Assembly (NCBI GenBank): GCA_963978545.1
Contig: OZ021732.1
Location: 45,580,059 to 45,644,058 of the forward strand
DNA: 64,000 nucleotides
Direction of reading: 5' to 3'
Origin: Linyphia triangularis
Lineage: Eukaryota; Arthropoda; Arachnida; Araneae; Linyphiidae
Below the pieces are notes generated by a model. That model was given only the letters and a program-made list of their open reading frames with translations. It did no database searches and was not told the DNA's origin. Below are positions 63,562-64,000 of this stretch, in pieces. The translations under genes and the position numbers were made by a program. The first letter of the stretch is position 1, and every line of letters begins with the position of its first letter.

Positions 63562-64000
63562 CAGTTTCGTTTTTGTGTGACTTCTATTGTTAATAAGGAT
63601 TTTTTATTGTATTGATGCCTTTGGTTTACATTCCCCAACCCCTCCCACTACCCAATATTCTTATTGCTTCTGTACCAATATTTCTTTGGCGTTTCCTTTA
63701 GACTTTGGTTTTTGTGTTAACGGTAATTGTTTTTGTTTTATTTAACGGTTGCAGTTAAAGGTCAATATATTCGAAAGTGTCGTTAATATTTTTGACTAAG
63801 TGCAGTGTCTTCAATTGATCGCGGATTGGCAAATGGGGTCTCTTATTTGTGTGTGTGAATGTTCAGTTTCGTTTTTGTGTGACTTCTATTGTTAATTAGG
63901 AATTTTTATTGAATTGATACCATTGGTTTGCATTCCCCCCCCCCCCCCTAAACAATATTCTTATTGCTTCTGTACCAATATTTCTTTGGCATTTCCTTTA
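63562..64000 (+). repeat. Direct repeat, 302-bp period, running off the right edge
   Basis: 63562-63700 and 63864-64000 share CAGTTTCGTTTTTGTGTGAC, a C-rich middle and CTTCTGTACCAATATTTCTT. The second copy has a longer C run (about 14) and continues past the window. This may be the start of a satellite or a pair of element ends. Confidence 0.85.

Overview
Eukaryotic nuclear DNA: strongly AT-rich, intron-containing and repeat-dominated. It is most likely from an arthropod, and a spider is my best guess. That guess rests on an arthropod-style UNC93-like gene, a jockey/RTE-like LINE tail ending in (CAA)n, a 5S-like foldback and a tRNA-type SINE. I could not test the assignment by database search.

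The only confidently functional host gene is an UNC93-like multi-pass membrane protein on the minus strand. It has three coding exons (21799-19844, 13617-13350, 12219-11993) that splice in phase to an 816-residue protein. Bases 1-168 hold the first coding exon of a tandem paralogue whose remainder lies off the left edge. The two genes belong to an old tandem duplication: 1 to about 5930 matches 21721 to about 30580. This lets each copy serve as the 'empty site' for insertions in the other.

Layout. 1-5.9 kb: duplicated block, copy 1. 5.9-12 kb: intergenic DNA holding a decayed transposase-like gene (9.6-10.4 kb), flanked by seven same-orientation copies of a 14-bp motif. 12-21.9 kb: the UNC93-like gene, with a foldback element in intron 2 and a 1.9 kb element with a minisatellite core in intron 1. 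21.9-30.6 kb: duplicated block, copy 2, carrying a 470-bp MITE and a solo LTR that itself contains a nested piggyBac-like MITE. 30.6-56.4 kb: about 18 kb of A/C-rich, G-poor modular satellite (a T/G-rich strand opposite) interrupted by an 8.0 kb inserted element (40284-48282). 56.4-64 kb: a second copy of the minisatellite-core element, a second solo LTR, a decayed hAT/ZBED-type transposase gene, and a 302-bp-period repeat at the right edge.

The most unusual object is the 8.0 kb element. It has 10-bp inverted termini, subterminal arrays of AAGGTATTT-like motifs, a promoter-like cluster, and exons of an unrecognised spliced gene. It also contains a foldback whose loop is 5S rRNA-like. Its empty site is preserved elsewhere in the satellite.
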